Positions 17,585 to 26,536 of a stretch of 64,000 nt of DNA are shown piece after piece. The notes below the pieces were generated by a model. It was not told where the DNA came from. It searched no databases and worked only from the letters and a program-made list of their open reading frames with translations. Position 1 is the stretch's first letter. Every line of letters begins with the position of its first letter. The stretch covers positions 1,984,001 through 2,048,000 of the forward strand of contig NZ_CP039290.1 of NCBI RefSeq assembly GCF_004798705.1, read 5' to 3'. The position numbers and the translations under genes were made by a program. The stretch is from Arthrobacter sp. PAMC25564. Lineage in GTDB: Bacteria > Actinomycetota > Actinomycetes > Actinomycetales > Micrococcaceae.

Positions 17585-19374
17585 CGAGGCCGCTGCGCCT
17601 GGTGGTTGTCGGCAGCGGGATCGCCGGTCTGTACGCTGCGCTGCTGGCCTCCGAGGCCGCGGCTGATGGCGGTCCGGCCGCCGAGGTGGTGCTCCTGAGC
17701 AAGGGCACGCTCGAGGCCAGCAACACTTTCTACGCCCAGGGCGGCATCTCGGCCGTGCTGGCGCCGGGGGAGGCATCCCCGGGCGACAGCGTGGCGGCCC
17801 ACATCGCCGACACACTCGCCGCCGGCGCCGGGTTGAACGACCCCGAGGCCGTCCGGATCCTGTGCACGGAAGCCGTCCGGGACATCGCAGGGCTGCGCCG
17901 CTTTGGCGTGCACTTCGACACCGGGCCCGACGGCGGACCTGCGCTGGGCCTCGAGGCCGCGCACTCGGCCCCGCGCATCCTGCACGCCGGAGGAGATGCG
18001 ACCGGTGCCCGCATTGCCCGGGGGCTGGTCGCCGCTGTCCTGGACCGCGCCGTCCTGGACCGGACAGCCCAGGGCCGGCTCCGGGTGGAGACCGGCGCCT
18101 TCGTGACCGGACTCCTGACAGAGCCGGCTGGCGCTCCGGCGGCGGCGGGCCGGGTCACCGGCGTCGCCTACCTGTCCAACGGGGCGCCGAAGGAACTGGA
18201 CGCCGACGCCGTGCTCCTCGCCACCGGGGGCGCCGGCCGGCTTTTTGCCCGGACCAGCAACCCGTCCGTTGCGACCGCCGACGGCCTTGCCCTGGCCTGG
18301 CGGGCGGGCGCGGAGGTACGGGACCTGGAGTTCTTCCAGTTCCACCCCACCACACTGGCCGCGGAGGAAATCCCGGGCGGACCGCCCGCGCTGCTGATCT
18401 CCGAAGCGGTTCGCGGCGAGGGGGCACTGCTGCTCGATGCCACCGGCTACCGGTTCATGCCGGACTACCACCCGGACGCGGAACTGGCCCCGCGCGACGT
18501 CGTCTCCCGCAGCATCGCCCTGCACCTGGCCGCCACCGGCGCCCCGGCCGGCAGCCCGGTCTACCTCGATGCCCGGGGCATCGAAGCGGCCCATGGCGCG
18601 GGCTTCCTCGCCCGGCGCTTCCCCACGATCAGCGCCGCCACGCGTGCCGCCGGCTACGACTGGACCGCGGAACCGCTTCCCGTGTCTCCGGCCGCCCACT
18701 ACTGGATGGGCGGGGTGTCTACCGACCTGTGGGGCCGCACCTCGGTGCCGGGACTGTACGCCGCCGGCGAGGTTGCCCGCACGGGCGTGCAGGGCGCCAA
18801 CCGGCTGGCCAGCAATTCGCTGCTCGAAGGCCTCGTGTTCGGCCGCCGTGCCGTCGAGGCCTTCCTGTCCGAACCGGCGCCCTGGCCGGTCCGTGGAAGG
18901 CAGGCCACAGCCGACGCCACTTCCGGTGTCCTGCCCGGCGTCCCGGCCGGCACCGGAGACGGGCGCGTGAACACGGTACCGGCCCCGGGGCAGGCTGAGG
19001 TTCCGTTCAGCCGCGAGGCGCTGGGACGGCTTATGACGGGTGCCGCCGGAGTGATGCGCACCGGAGCCGAACTCGACGCCGCCGGCGAGCAGCTGGCCCG
19101 CTGGGCAGCCGGCACCGGAGCCGAGGATCCGGCAACCCTGGACCGGTCCGGCCACGAGGACCGGAACCTGCTGCTCGCCGCCCGGCTGCTCGTCGCAGCG
19201 GCGCGGAAGCGGACAGTCTCTGTCGGCGCCCACTACCGGGCAGACACCGCGCCAGCTGCCGCGCAGGCGGCCGCACAGCCCGTCGGGCCTGGCGGACGTG
19301 CCCGTCCAGCAGCCGCATCCAGTAAGTCCAAGGACCGGCACGCCGCCGGTACCCGCCCCATGCAAAGGATCTGA
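17581..19374 (+). CDS. nadB: L-aspartate oxidase NadB
   Basis: FAD enzyme oxidising L-aspartate to iminoaspartate for NadA. The 597-residue protein opens with the Rossmann motif VVVGSGIAGLYAAL. It has FYAQGGISAVLAP, ATGGAGRLFARTSNP, EFFQFHPTTL with active-site residues, and the GLYAAGEVARTGVQGANRLASNSLLEGL flavin-binding region near 390-420. It is longer than the usual 530-550 because of low-complexity Ala/Pro-rich stretches near 450-470 and at the C-terminus. GTG start overlaps nadA; only 2 nt separate it from nadC. Confidence 0.95.
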   Translation: MTRPLRLVVVGSGIAGLYAALLASEAAADGGPAAEVVLLSKGTLEASNTFYAQGGISAVLAPGEASPGDSVAAHIADTLAAGAGLNDPEAVRILCTEAVRDIAGLRRFGVHFDTGPDGGPALGLEAAHSAPRILHAGGDATGARIARGLVAAVLDRAVLDRTAQGRLRVETGAFVTGLLTEPAGAPAAAGRVTGVAYLSNGAPKELDADAVLLATGGAGRLFARTSNPSVATADGLALAWRAGAEVRDLEFFQFHPTTLAAEEIPGGPPALLISEAVRGEGALLLDATGYRFMPDYHPDAELAPRDVVSRSIALHLAATGAPAGSPVYLDARGIEAAHGAGFLARRFPTISAATRAAGYDWTAEPLPVSPAAHYWMGGVSTDLWGRTSVPGLYAAGEVARTGVQGANRLASNSLLEGLVFGRRAVEAFLSEPAPWPVRGRQATADATSGVLPGVPAGTGDGRVNTVPAPGQAEVPFSREALGRLMTGAAGVMRTGAELDAAGEQLARWAAGTGAEDPATLDRSGHEDRNLLLAARLLVAAARKRTVSVGAHYRADTAPAAAQAAAQPVGPGGRARPAAASSKSKDRHAAGTRPMQRI

Positions 19375-19376
19375 CG

Positions 19377-20324
19377 ATGACAGCAACCGCCGCCCCCGCC
19401 GCCGGCCGCACCACACCCGCCCCCGCCGCGCTCGCCGGAACCCTGCCGGATTCCGCCGTCCAGGCCGTCCTGCGCGCCGCACTCGCCGAGGACGCCCCGT
19501 ACGGTGACATCACGTCCCAGACGCTCATTCCGGCGCAGGCACGCGCGACGGCGGTCCTGGCCGCCCGTGTGTCCGGCGTGCTGAGCGGCGGTGACGTGTT
19601 CGCCGCCGCGATGAAGCTGACGGACCCGGACGCCGCCGTCGAACTGCTTGTGGCGGACGGCGCCTCGTTTGAAGCCGGCACGGTGCTGGCCAGGGTCACC
19701 GGGAATGCCCGCGCCGTGCTGCTGGCGGAGCGGGTGGCCTTGAACCTGGTCCAGCGGATGAGCGCCATCGCCACCAGGACGGCGGAATTCGTCGCGCTTG
19801 TGGCCGGCACCGGGGCCCGGATCACCGACACCCGCAAGACGACGCCGGGGCTGCGCGTGCTGGAACGTTACGCCGTGCGGTGCGGCGGCGGCGCCAACCA
19901 CCGCTTCAGCCTCTCCGACGCGGTGCTGGCCAAGGACAACCACCTGGCCGTGCTCACCGGGGGAGACCCGGCGCGGCTGACCGGGGTGCTCCGGGCGGCC
20001 AGGGCGCAGCTCGGGCACACGACGCACTTCGAGGTGGAAGTGGACCGGATGGAGCAGATCGAACCGGTGCTGGCCGCCGGCGTGGACACCATCATGCTGG
20101 ACAACTTCACGCCGGCCGAGCTGGCCGCCGGGGTGGCCCTTGTGGGCGGCCGCGCCCGGGTCGAAGCCAGCGGCAACGTGAACCTGTCCACGGTGGCGGC
20201 CATCGCCGCCGCCGGCGTGGACGTGATCTCGATCGGCGCCCTCACCCACAGCGTCACGGCCCTGGACCTGGGACTGGACGTTGAACTCGACGCCGAACCC
20301 GGCGTCGAGCCGGCGGCCGGCTGA
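19377..20324 (+). CDS. nadC: Nicotinate-nucleotide pyrophosphorylase (quinolinate phosphoribosyltransferase) NadC
   Basis: Converts quinolinate and PRPP to nicotinate mononucleotide. The 315-residue protein has the type II PRTase features: EDAPYGDITSQTL, ERVALNLVQRMSAIAT, DTRKTTPGLR, KYAVRCGGGANHR-type segment, AKDNHL, DTIMLDNF and VEASGNVNLSTV. It sits 2 nt after nadB and 8 nt before the desulfurase. An Ala/Pro-rich N-terminus precedes the family core. Confidence 0.95.
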   Translation: MTATAAPAAGRTTPAPAALAGTLPDSAVQAVLRAALAEDAPYGDITSQTLIPAQARATAVLAARVSGVLSGGDVFAAAMKLTDPDAAVELLVADGASFEAGTVLARVTGNARAVLLAERVALNLVQRMSAIATRTAEFVALVAGTGARITDTRKTTPGLRVLERYAVRCGGGANHRFSLSDAVLAKDNHLAVLTGGDPARLTGVLRAARAQLGHTTHFEVEVDRMEQIEPVLAAGVDTIMLDNFTPAELAAGVALVGGRARVEASGNVNLSTVAAIAAAGVDVISIGALTHSVTALDLGLDVELDAEPGVEPAAG

Positions 20325-20332
20325 GGCGCGGC

Positions 20333-21505
20333 ATGATCTTCCTGGACGCCGCGGCCACGACGCCGGTCCGCCGCGAGGTGCTCGAGGCCATGTGGCCGTA
20401 CCTCAGCGGCGAATTCGGCAACCCCTCGAGCCATCATTCCCTGGGCGAGACGGCCGCCGCCGCGCTGGCCGGGGCCCGGGCGGCCGCGGCCGAGGCGCTG
20501 GGCTGCCGCCCGGGCGAGATCATCTTCACCTCCGGCGGCACGGAAGCGGACAACCTGGCCGTCAAGGGCATCGCCCTGGCCCGCCGGGCGGCGGATCCGC
20601 GGCTGGACCGGGTGGCGATCAGCGCCGTCGAACATCCCGCCGTGCAGGAATCCGCGCTCTACCTGGAACGGGTGCATGGCTTCGCCGTGGACGTGATTCC
20701 GGTGGACTCCTTCGGACAGGTCACGGTGGAGGCCCTTGCCGCAGTCCTGCGGCCCGGGACGGCCCTCGTCAGCGTGATGTACGCCAACAACGAGGTCGGC
20801 ACCGTGCAGCCCGTCGCCCGTCTCGCGGCGCTGGCCCACGAACACGGCATCCCGTTCCATACCGATGCGGTCCAGGCCGCCGGGTGGCTGCCGCTCGACG
20901 TCGGGGCGTTGGGCGTGGACGCGTTGAGTATTTCCGGGCACAAGCTGGGGGCACCCAAGGGCAACGGGGCACTCTTCCTTCGCGGCCGGACCCGGCTGGA
21001 GCCCCTGGTCCACGGCGGCGGGCAGGAACGCGGACGCCGTTCGGGCACGGAAAATGTGGCCGGCGCCGTGGCCTTGGCGACGGCGCTCACGCTGGCCAGG
21101 ACACCGGGTCTCGGCGCCGGCGAAGGTCCGGCCGTGCGGATCGCGGCGCTGCGGGACGACTTCATCCGGTCTGTCCTGGCCGGCGTCCCCGGGGCGGTCC
21201 TCACCGGCCACCCCGGCGAGCGGCTGCCCTCGGTGGCGTCGTTCTGCTTCCCGGGGACCAGCGGTGAATCCGTGCTGCTGGAGCTCGAGCGCCAGGGCGT
21301 GGTGTGCTCCAGCGGTTCCGCCTGTGCTGCCGGCTCGGACGAGCCGTCCCCGGTGCTGCTGGCGATGGGGATCGACGCCGAGGTGGCCCAGACGGCGGTG
21401 CGGTTCAGTTTTGATGCCACCATCACGGCAGCGGAACTGCAGGAGGCGGCGTCGGCGGTCCGCAACGCCGTCGGCAGCGTCCGGGCACTCGGCCCGACTG
21501 GCTAG
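20333..21505 (+). CDS. Cysteine desulfurase (NifS/IscS-like)
   Basis: 390-residue PLP enzyme that releases sulfur from cysteine. Visible: LDAAATTPVR at the N-terminus, TSGGTEADNLAVKG, the PLP lysine in SISGHKLGAPKG near 205, and the active Cys in VVCSSGSACAAGSDEPS near 325. As fourth member of the nad operon it probably supplies sulfur for the [4Fe-4S] cluster of NadA, as the NifS-like gene beside nadB in Bacillus does; that role is inference. The last codons (Pro-Thr-Gly-stop) are encoded by the left arm of a family B palindrome. Confidence 0.9.
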   Translation: MIFLDAAATTPVRREVLEAMWPYLSGEFGNPSSHHSLGETAAAALAGARAAAAEALGCRPGEIIFTSGGTEADNLAVKGIALARRAADPRLDRVAISAVEHPAVQESALYLERVHGFAVDVIPVDSFGQVTVEALAAVLRPGTALVSVMYANNEVGTVQPVARLAALAHEHGIPFHTDAVQAAGWLPLDVGALGVDALSISGHKLGAPKGNGALFLRGRTRLEPLVHGGGQERGRRSGTENVAGAVALATALTLARTPGLGAGEGPAVRIAALRDDFIRSVLAGVPGAVLTGHPGERLPSVASFCFPGTSGESVLLELERQGVVCSSGSACAAGSDEPSPVLLAMGIDAEVAQTAVRFSFDATITAAELQEAASAVRNAVGSVRALGPTG

Positions 21506-21558
21506 CAGCTGTGGCCGTTTTGGGCGCCCGGAACGGCCACAACTGCTAGGCAGTTGGG
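21493..21558. repeat. Dispersed intergenic palindrome, family B, copy 2
   Basis: 66-nt palindrome starting CCCGACTGGC and ending CAGTTGGG, with arms carrying AGCTGTGGCCGTTTT and GAACGGCCACAACTGCT. It overlaps the 3' end of the cysteine desulfurase gene and provides its stop codon (21503-21505). It is the most compact stem of the four copies and lies between convergent genes. Confidence 0.82.
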
Positions 21559-21570
21559 CACGCGGGAAGC

Positions 21571-22086
21571 TCAGCGGTGACGCGCGCGGCGGAAGATCCA
21601 GTGCCGCAACAGGGTGAACCTCACCGCCGTGGCGACGAAGCCGGAGAGGGTGGTGGTCCACAGCTCATCGGCCACCGAGGCCTCAGGCCGGAGCCAGTGC
21701 AGGACCGCCAGGCTGCCGCCGGTGATCAGCAGGGCCACGAGGATCACGATCAGCCCGTTGACATGGTCGCGCTTCATCCGCCCGCGCCCGGTGATCCGGA
21801 AGGTCAGCCGCCGGTTCAGCGCCGTGTTCATCAGCGAGGTGATGATGAGGGCTGCCGCGTTCGCCGGCTGGGATCCGATCCACGGCCGGAACAGGGTATA
21901 CAGCGCCAGCGACGTGACGGTGCAGACGATGCCGACCCCGGTGAACCGGACAAGCTGCCGGACCACGGGGTAACGGAAGATCCCGCTGCGGCGCACGGCC
22001 GCCGGTTTCCGGGTGCCGGAAGGACCGGCGCGGTCCGGAAGCAGCCGCTGCACGGACTCGGCAACGGGGGAAGCAGGGGAATCCAT
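21571..22086 (-). CDS. GtrA family membrane protein
   Basis: 171 residues with four predicted membrane segments (about 45-65, 72-92, 108-128, 140-160). The N-terminal pattern RQLVRFTGVGIVCTVTSLAL, the LNRRLTFR turn and the closing RFTLLRHWIFRR are typical of GtrA/DPMS proteins, which take part in glycan or polyprenyl-sugar translocation. It stands alone, convergent with the nad operon. Confidence 0.82.
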   Translation of the reverse strand: MDSPASPVAESVQRLLPDRAGPSGTRKPAAVRRSGIFRYPVVRQLVRFTGVGIVCTVTSLALYTLFRPWIGSQPANAAALIITSLMNTALNRRLTFRITGRGRMKRDHVNGLIVILVALLITGGSLAVLHWLRPEASVADELWTTTLSGFVATAVRFTLLRHWIFRRARHR

Positions 22087-22196
22087 CCGTCAAGACTGTC
22101 ACATGACGTTGTGTGTTTCCTGTCGGGAGGCTGTGGATACCGGATCGGTGCGGGGGCGGGGTCCGGGATGCAGCGGATGTCCCGGCCCGGAGCGGC

Positions 22197-22871
22197 TCAG
22201 TAGAGCTCGCCGACAGGGATCTCCACGGCCAGCCGGTTGGAGGGGCCCGCGAGGGGGCATGCCCAGGCCTCGTTGTACGCGCAGGACGGGTTGTAGGCGA
22301 AGTTGAAGTCCACGACGAACTCGGCCTTCGGGCCGGAACCGCGCACCCCGTGGAAGGCGCCCTTGATGGTGTCCAGCAGGTAGCGCCCGGCGCCGTAGCT
22401 GCCGCCGGGCTGCCCGGCGGTGGCATCACGGAACGGCACGAAGATGCCGCCGCCGTAGCCGTTCAGCTTCCAGACGGCCAGCTGCCCCATCTCCGGCAGG
22501 TCGAAGGTGCCGAGCCGGACGAAGCGGACCAGGCCGTCGGTCCCGGTTTCAACGTTCATCTCCCGGCCGGCGCCCTCGTTTGTCAGGGGGATGTGGAAGC
22601 GGTAGATCGGATCGTAGTCCGCCGTCTGCAGCCCGGCGAAACTGGACTTCGCGGCGGCTGTCAACGGCGATGCGGGGTGCGTGCCGAACATCCGGTCACG
22701 CTCCTGGCGCCAGTAGGAATGGGCCTCGGCCGGGTCTTCCGCGGCGATTGTCCGCACGGTGGCGTAGAGGGCAAAGGTCCGGAGCCGCCAGTCCGCGATG
22801 TCGACGGCGGACATGCCCGCCACACTGTCCTGGTCCCCAAAATGCGTTCCGTCAAACTGCTGTTGCGCCAT
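22197..22871 (-). CDS. DUF1684 domain-containing protein
   Basis: About 224 residues from the ATG at 22871 (the frame stays open to 22967). The C-terminal block GGSYGAGRYLLDTIKGA followed by VVDFNFAYNPSCAYN and ACPLAGPSNRL is the DUF1684 signature. Biochemical role is unknown. No signal peptide is seen, so it is likely cytoplasmic. It is divergent from the lipoprotein gene with 114 nt between. Confidence 0.85.
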   Translation of the reverse strand: MAQQQFDGTHFGDQDSVAGMSAVDIADWRLRTFALYATVRTIAAEDPAEAHSYWRQERDRMFGTHPASPLTAAAKSSFAGLQTADYDPIYRFHIPLTNEGAGREMNVETGTDGLVRFVRLGTFDLPEMGQLAVWKLNGYGGGIFVPFRDATAGQPGGSYGAGRYLLDTIKGAFHGVRGSGPKAEFVVDFNFAYNPSCAYNEAWACPLAGPSNRLAVEIPVGELY

Positions 22872-22973
22872 TTCACCAGCGTAACCCCGTTTCCCGGTGC
22901 GGAATTGCGCTTGTGGAGGATGAAACACTGATCCGGGAGCCGTGCGCTTCACGGCGTCCGTCAGCACGGCGGC

Positions 22974-22985
22974 TAGGCTGGCGGT
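22974..22985 (+). promoter_or_regulatory. -10 box of a leaderless lipoprotein gene
   Basis: TAGGCT (22974-22979) ends 6 nt before the ATG at 22986, matching the TANNNT-N6-start arrangement seen elsewhere in the window. Confidence 0.5.
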
Positions 22986-23792
22986 ATGACTGGGACGGCA
23001 CTATCCCGCGGAATCCGGATCGCCGCTGGGCTCGCGCTCGCCGCGGCCGCACTCTCCGGCTGCAGCAGCGACGGCAAGGGAACGCCGGCATGGACTGCCG
23101 GCAGCGGCCCGGCCGGAACCACGACGCCGGAGGCCGCTTCCGCGGGCGCCGCGCCGGGTTCGACCCCGGCCGCCACCGCCTCCGGGGGCGGCCCGGAGGC
23201 TCCGGGCTCGACGGCGTCGGCGTGGAAGGTGTTTACCGACCCCTCGAAGAACGTCAGTTTCGAGCTGCCGCAGGAATGGATTGTCCAGTCCGTGGCGCCG
23301 GATCCGGGAACGATGCCCGGGGCGCTCAGAATCGAGGTCAAAGATGCCAAGGGCGGGTACCTGGCGACCCTGCAGACCGGGCTCCAGCCGCAACCCGTCC
23401 CGGCCTGCCCGGATGAAGCCGCCAGACCTTACGTCGTGGTCAGCAGCGTTCCGGTGGAGCTGCCGCACGCCGGCGGCGAGGGCACCATCGATCCCCATGT
23501 CGTGTTCCGGGTGATCCAGGGCTACAAGTACTTCGGCTCCTACGGCATCACCAACATTGTCGGCGGCGCCGGCGGAAAGTCCTGCGCGCTGCAGAACCTG
23601 GTCCGCGGCCCGGCGGGCAAGGGCGACTATTCCTTCGGGGACCTGACGGCGCTGGTGCCGCTCGCCCCGGACCAGAAGGTTGCCCCGGCGAAGGCCTTCG
23701 ACACGCTGGACCAGGCGGCCAAATACGTCAACGAGGGCTCCGAATTCGCCAACCTCCAACGGATGCTAATGTCTCTGAAGATCAAAAACTAG
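22986..23792 (+). CDS. Secreted lipoprotein of unknown function
   Basis: 268 residues with an N-terminal lipoprotein signal (hydrophobic ALSRGIRIAAGLALAAAALS then lipobox LSGC, Cys at about 26). A low-complexity Ala/Thr/Gly/Pro linker spans about 30-75. The folded part has no family I recognise; it contains two Cys (PVPACPDEA, GKSCALQN) that could form a disulfide. It is probably anchored to the outer face of the membrane. Confidence 0.8.
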   Translation: MTGTALSRGIRIAAGLALAAAALSGCSSDGKGTPAWTAGSGPAGTTTPEAASAGAAPGSTPAATASGGGPEAPGSTASAWKVFTDPSKNVSFELPQEWIVQSVAPDPGTMPGALRIEVKDAKGGYLATLQTGLQPQPVPACPDEAARPYVVVSSVPVELPHAGGEGTIDPHVVFRVIQGYKYFGSYGITNIVGGAGGKSCALQNLVRGPAGKGDYSFGDLTALVPLAPDQKVAPAKAFDTLDQAAKYVNEGSEFANLQRMLMSLKIKN

Positions 23793-23868
23793 TCCCGCTC
23801 CGCGCTCACACCCCCTGACCGGCGACGGCGGCTGGTTCCCCTGCCCTCAACTCACACCCCGGAGATTC

Positions 23869-24675
23869 ATGGAACGCACTGTGGCCGCCCGGCTGTCCTT
23901 CAAGACCGTGGCCTGGACCAAGGTGGCCATGGCCGTGGCCGTGGCCCGGAATGCCGGGTACAGCTCGTTCGAGGAGTCCTTGTCAGTCACGGCGGGTGGT
24001 GAAGACATCCCCCTGACGGAGCTGGGCGACCACCATGGCGGGCGCTTCCACTACATGGAATTTGAAGAGCCCACTGACGTGGTCGTGGATTACACCGCCA
24101 CCGTGGGAGGCCTGGCGCTGCCGGAGGAACCCGGCCTGATGGAACTCATCCGCTACGTCCGGCCCAGCCGTTACGCCGAGTCCGACAGGCTCCTGCCGAC
24201 GGCCTACGCGGAATTCGGCGGACTCCAGGGCGAGGAACTCCTTCACGCCGTGCGCAACTGGGTCTTCAGGGAACTCCGCTACGTCAGCGGATCCTCCAGA
24301 GGGACCGACGGCGCCGTGGAGACCCTGCTGCACCGGCGCGGGGTGTGCCGGGACTTCGCCCACCTCGCCATTTCACTGCTGCGGTCCAGGAACGTGCCGG
24401 CCCGGCTGGCCGCCGTGTATGCGCCGGGCCTGAGCCCGATGGACTTCCATGCCGTGGCCGAGGCCCACATCAGCGGGGCCTGGCACGTCATCGACCCCAC
24501 CGGACTCGCGCCGCGCGAAAGCATGCTGCGGATCACTTCCGGGCGCGACTCCTCGGATACCGCGTTCCTGTCCACCGTGGGCGGCAGCCTGTCGCTGAGC
24601 GAACTCAGGGTCACCGCCGTCGTCAACGGCGGGCTGCCCGAAGAAGATCCGGCGAAGCTCGTCGCCATCCGGTAG
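23869..24675 (+). CDS. Transglutaminase-like domain protein
   Basis: 268 residues. An N-terminal beta-rich region (about 1-120) precedes a transglutaminase core with the catalytic triad: Cys in RRGVCRDFAHLA near 158, His in PMDFHAVAEA near 193, Asp in WHVIDPTGLAP near 208. Such proteins are cysteine peptidases or amidases; the substrate is unknown. No signal peptide is visible. A GC-rich hairpin follows. Confidence 0.87.
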   Translation: MERTVAARLSFKTVAWTKVAMAVAVARNAGYSSFEESLSVTAGGEDIPLTELGDHHGGRFHYMEFEEPTDVVVDYTATVGGLALPEEPGLMELIRYVRPSRYAESDRLLPTAYAEFGGLQGEELLHAVRNWVFRELRYVSGSSRGTDGAVETLLHRRGVCRDFAHLAISLLRSRNVPARLAAVYAPGLSPMDFHAVAEAHISGAWHVIDPTGLAPRESMLRITSGRDSSDTAFLSTVGGSLSLSELRVTAVVNGGLPEEDPAKLVAIR

Positions 24676-24690
24676 CCCGCCAGCATGCCG

Positions 24691-24725
24691 CAGGCGGGAC
24701 GCCCCTGAAAGGGGCGCCCCGCCTG
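24691..24725. terminator. Bidirectional hairpin between convergent genes
   Basis: CAGGCGGGACGCCCCT, loop GAAA and AGGGGCGCCCCGCCTG form a 16-bp stem with one mismatch. It lies between the convergent transglutaminase and MarR genes. There is no long T-tract, so efficiency is uncertain. Confidence 0.7.
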
Positions 24726-24746
24726 GGACTGCATTGTCAGGGCTGG

Positions 24747-25208
24747 TCAGCGGGAGGCGACGGAGGTCCGCAGCTTCTCGGTCAGCCGCAAGAGCTCCTG
24801 CTGTTCGGCGGCCGTGAGGGCCGGGGAGACGAGCGCGACGATGTCCCGGACATGTTCCCGGCCGATCTGCTTCTGCAGCTCCGCGCCGGCCTCGGTGAGC
24901 CGGATGCGGATCCCGCGGCCGTCGTCCGGGGCGGGCAGACGTTGCACGAGTCCGCGTTTCTCGAGGCGTTCCACGAGCCGGCTGAGGCTCGACTGGCTCA
25001 ACAGCACGTGGTCATTGAGCTCGTTCAGGCGGAGCCAGCCGGAGGGGCATCGGGAGAGGGTGAAGAGCACATCGTACTCGTTGAGCCCGAGGGCCTTGAA
25101 GGCGGGGCCGGCCTGCAGCTTGCGCATCACCGCCACCTGGGCGCGGAACAGGGACTCCCAGGTCTCCGCGGCCAGGCGGACAGGCGATTCAACCGTCCTG
25201 GCGGACAT
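24747..25208 (-). CDS. MarR family transcriptional regulator
   Basis: 153-residue winged-helix regulator: LNEYDVLFTLSRCPSGWLRL, then LLSQSSLSRLVERLEKRGLVQR as recognition helix and wing, and the DDGRGIRIRLTEAG hairpin. Its ATG overlaps the stop of the monooxygenase gene by one base (TGATG), so the two form an operon. It probably represses that operon; a perfect 12-bp palindrome near the operon promoter is a candidate site. Confidence 0.88.
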   Translation of the reverse strand: MSARTVESPVRLAAETWESLFRAQVAVMRKLQAGPAFKALGLNEYDVLFTLSRCPSGWLRLNELNDHVLLSQSSLSRLVERLEKRGLVQRLPAPDDGRGIRIRLTEAGAELQKQIGREHVRDIVALVSPALTAAEQQELLRLTEKLRTSVASR

Positions 25209-26332
25209 CAGGCGTCCTGGCGGGCGGTTTCACCCGGCTGGGACGCTGCGGCGCCGGCGGCCAGTGAAGCGGCCACGCGGCCGGCGTGGGTGGGCGGTTC
25301 CGGAACGTGGGCCGGCTTAAGCGCGGCGTATTCCTTGCGCAGCACCGGGAGCACTTCTTCGCCGAACAGGTCCAGCTGTTCCAGTACGGTTTTCAGCGGC
25401 AGTCCGGCGTGGTCGATCAGGAACAGTTGGCGCTGGTAGTCGCCGAAGTATTCACGGAACGCGAGGGTCTTCTCGATGACTTCCTGCGGGCTGCCGACTG
25501 TGAGCGGGGTCTGCGAGGTGAAGTCCTCCAGCGAAGGGCCGTGGCCGTAGACCGGCGCGTTATCGAAGTACGGGCGGAACTCCTTGACGGCGTCCTGGGA
25601 GTTCTTCCGCATGAAGAACTGACCGCCAAGGCCCACGATCGCCTGGTCGGCCTTGCCGTGGCCGTAGTGCTCGTAGCGTTCGCGGTAGAGGCTGATCAGC
25701 TGCTGGTAGTGCTCCTTGGGCCAGAAGATGTTGTTCGCGAAGAAGCCATCGCCGTAGTAGGCGGCCACTTCCGCGATCTGCGGGGTGCGGATGGACCCGT
25801 GCCACACGAAGGGAGCGACGCCGTCGAGCGGGCGGGGCGTGGAGGTGAAGTTCTGCAGCGGAGTGCGGAACTTGCCGGACCAGTTGACCGTGTCCTCGTC
25901 CCACAGCCGGCGCAGCAGGCTGTAGTTCTCGATGGCGAGCTCGATCCCGTCCTGGATGTTCTTGCCGAACCAGGGGTAGACCGGTGCCGTGTTGCCGCGT
26001 CCCAGGACCAGGTCGACGCGGCCGTCGGCCAGGTGCTGGAGCATGGCGAAGTCCTCGGCGATCTTCACCGGGTCATTGGTGGTGATCAGCGTGGTCGCCG
26101 TGGACAGGATGATGCGTTCTGTCTGGGCGGCGATGTAGGCCAGCGTGGTGGTGGGGGAGGAGGAGAAGAACGGCCGGTTGTGGTGCTCGCCGATGGCGTA
26201 GACATCCATGCCGATTTCTTCGACCTTCCTGGCAATGGCCACGGACGCCTTGATCCGCTCGTTTTCCGAGGGTGTGTGGCCGGTGGTGGGATCAGTGGTG
26301 ATGTCACTGACGCTGAATACGCCGATCTGCAT
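25208..26332 (-). CDS. LLM class flavin-dependent oxidoreductase
   Basis: 374-residue luciferase-like monooxygenase. Typical blocks are MQIGVFSVSDITTDPTTGHTP at the start, IGEHHNRPFFSSSPTT, LADGRVDLVLGRGNTAPVYPWFG and FVWHGSIRTPQIAEVAAYYG. It resembles the CE1758-type FMN-dependent subfamily, a call from memory of the motifs. GGAAGG lies 8 nt before the ATG at 26332; a longer frame to 26401 has no such signal. It is co-transcribed with a MarR regulator. Substrate unknown. Confidence 0.88.
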   Translation of the reverse strand: MQIGVFSVSDITTDPTTGHTPSENERIKASVAIARKVEEIGMDVYAIGEHHNRPFFSSSPTTTLAYIAAQTERIILSTATTLITTNDPVKIAEDFAMLQHLADGRVDLVLGRGNTAPVYPWFGKNIQDGIELAIENYSLLRRLWDEDTVNWSGKFRTPLQNFTSTPRPLDGVAPFVWHGSIRTPQIAEVAAYYGDGFFANNIFWPKEHYQQLISLYRERYEHYGHGKADQAIVGLGGQFFMRKNSQDAVKEFRPYFDNAPVYGHGPSLEDFTSQTPLTVGSPQEVIEKTLAFREYFGDYQRQLFLIDHAGLPLKTVLEQLDLFGEEVLPVLRKEYAALKPAHVPEPPTHAGRVAASLAAGAAASQPGETARQDA

Positions 26333-26373
26333 GATGTGCCTTCCGTTCTCCGATGTGCTTCGCTTCTGGTTCC

Positions 26374-26402
26374 AGTATAGGCCATTTACATGCATATGCA
26401 TC
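26374..26402 (-). promoter_or_regulatory. Promoter and MarR-type palindrome upstream of the monooxygenase operon
   Basis: On the minus strand TATACT (26374-26379) is a good -10. The perfect palindrome ATGCATATGCAT (26390-26401) covers the -35 position, where no good -35 is seen. A repressor bound there would block polymerase; the co-transcribed MarR protein is the obvious candidate. Confidence 0.55.
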
Positions 26403-26451
26403 TATTGATCGGTATAACGTCCGCCACAGTGAGTCCTTCCCCGGTCTTCCT

Positions 26452-26517
26452 CCCAACTGACCCGCAGTTGTTGTCGTTTTGAGCCCCCAAAACGACAACA
26501 ACTGCGATCCAGTCGGG
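26452..26517. repeat. Dispersed intergenic palindrome, family B, copy 3
   Basis: 66-nt palindrome, CCCAACTGACCCGCAGTTGT on the left and a matching arm ending CCAGTCGGG, with inner arms TTGTCGTTTT / AAAACGACAA. It lies between two leftward genes. Confidence 0.85.
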
Positions 26518-26536
26518 CCGGCGTCAGCGCGGGAAT

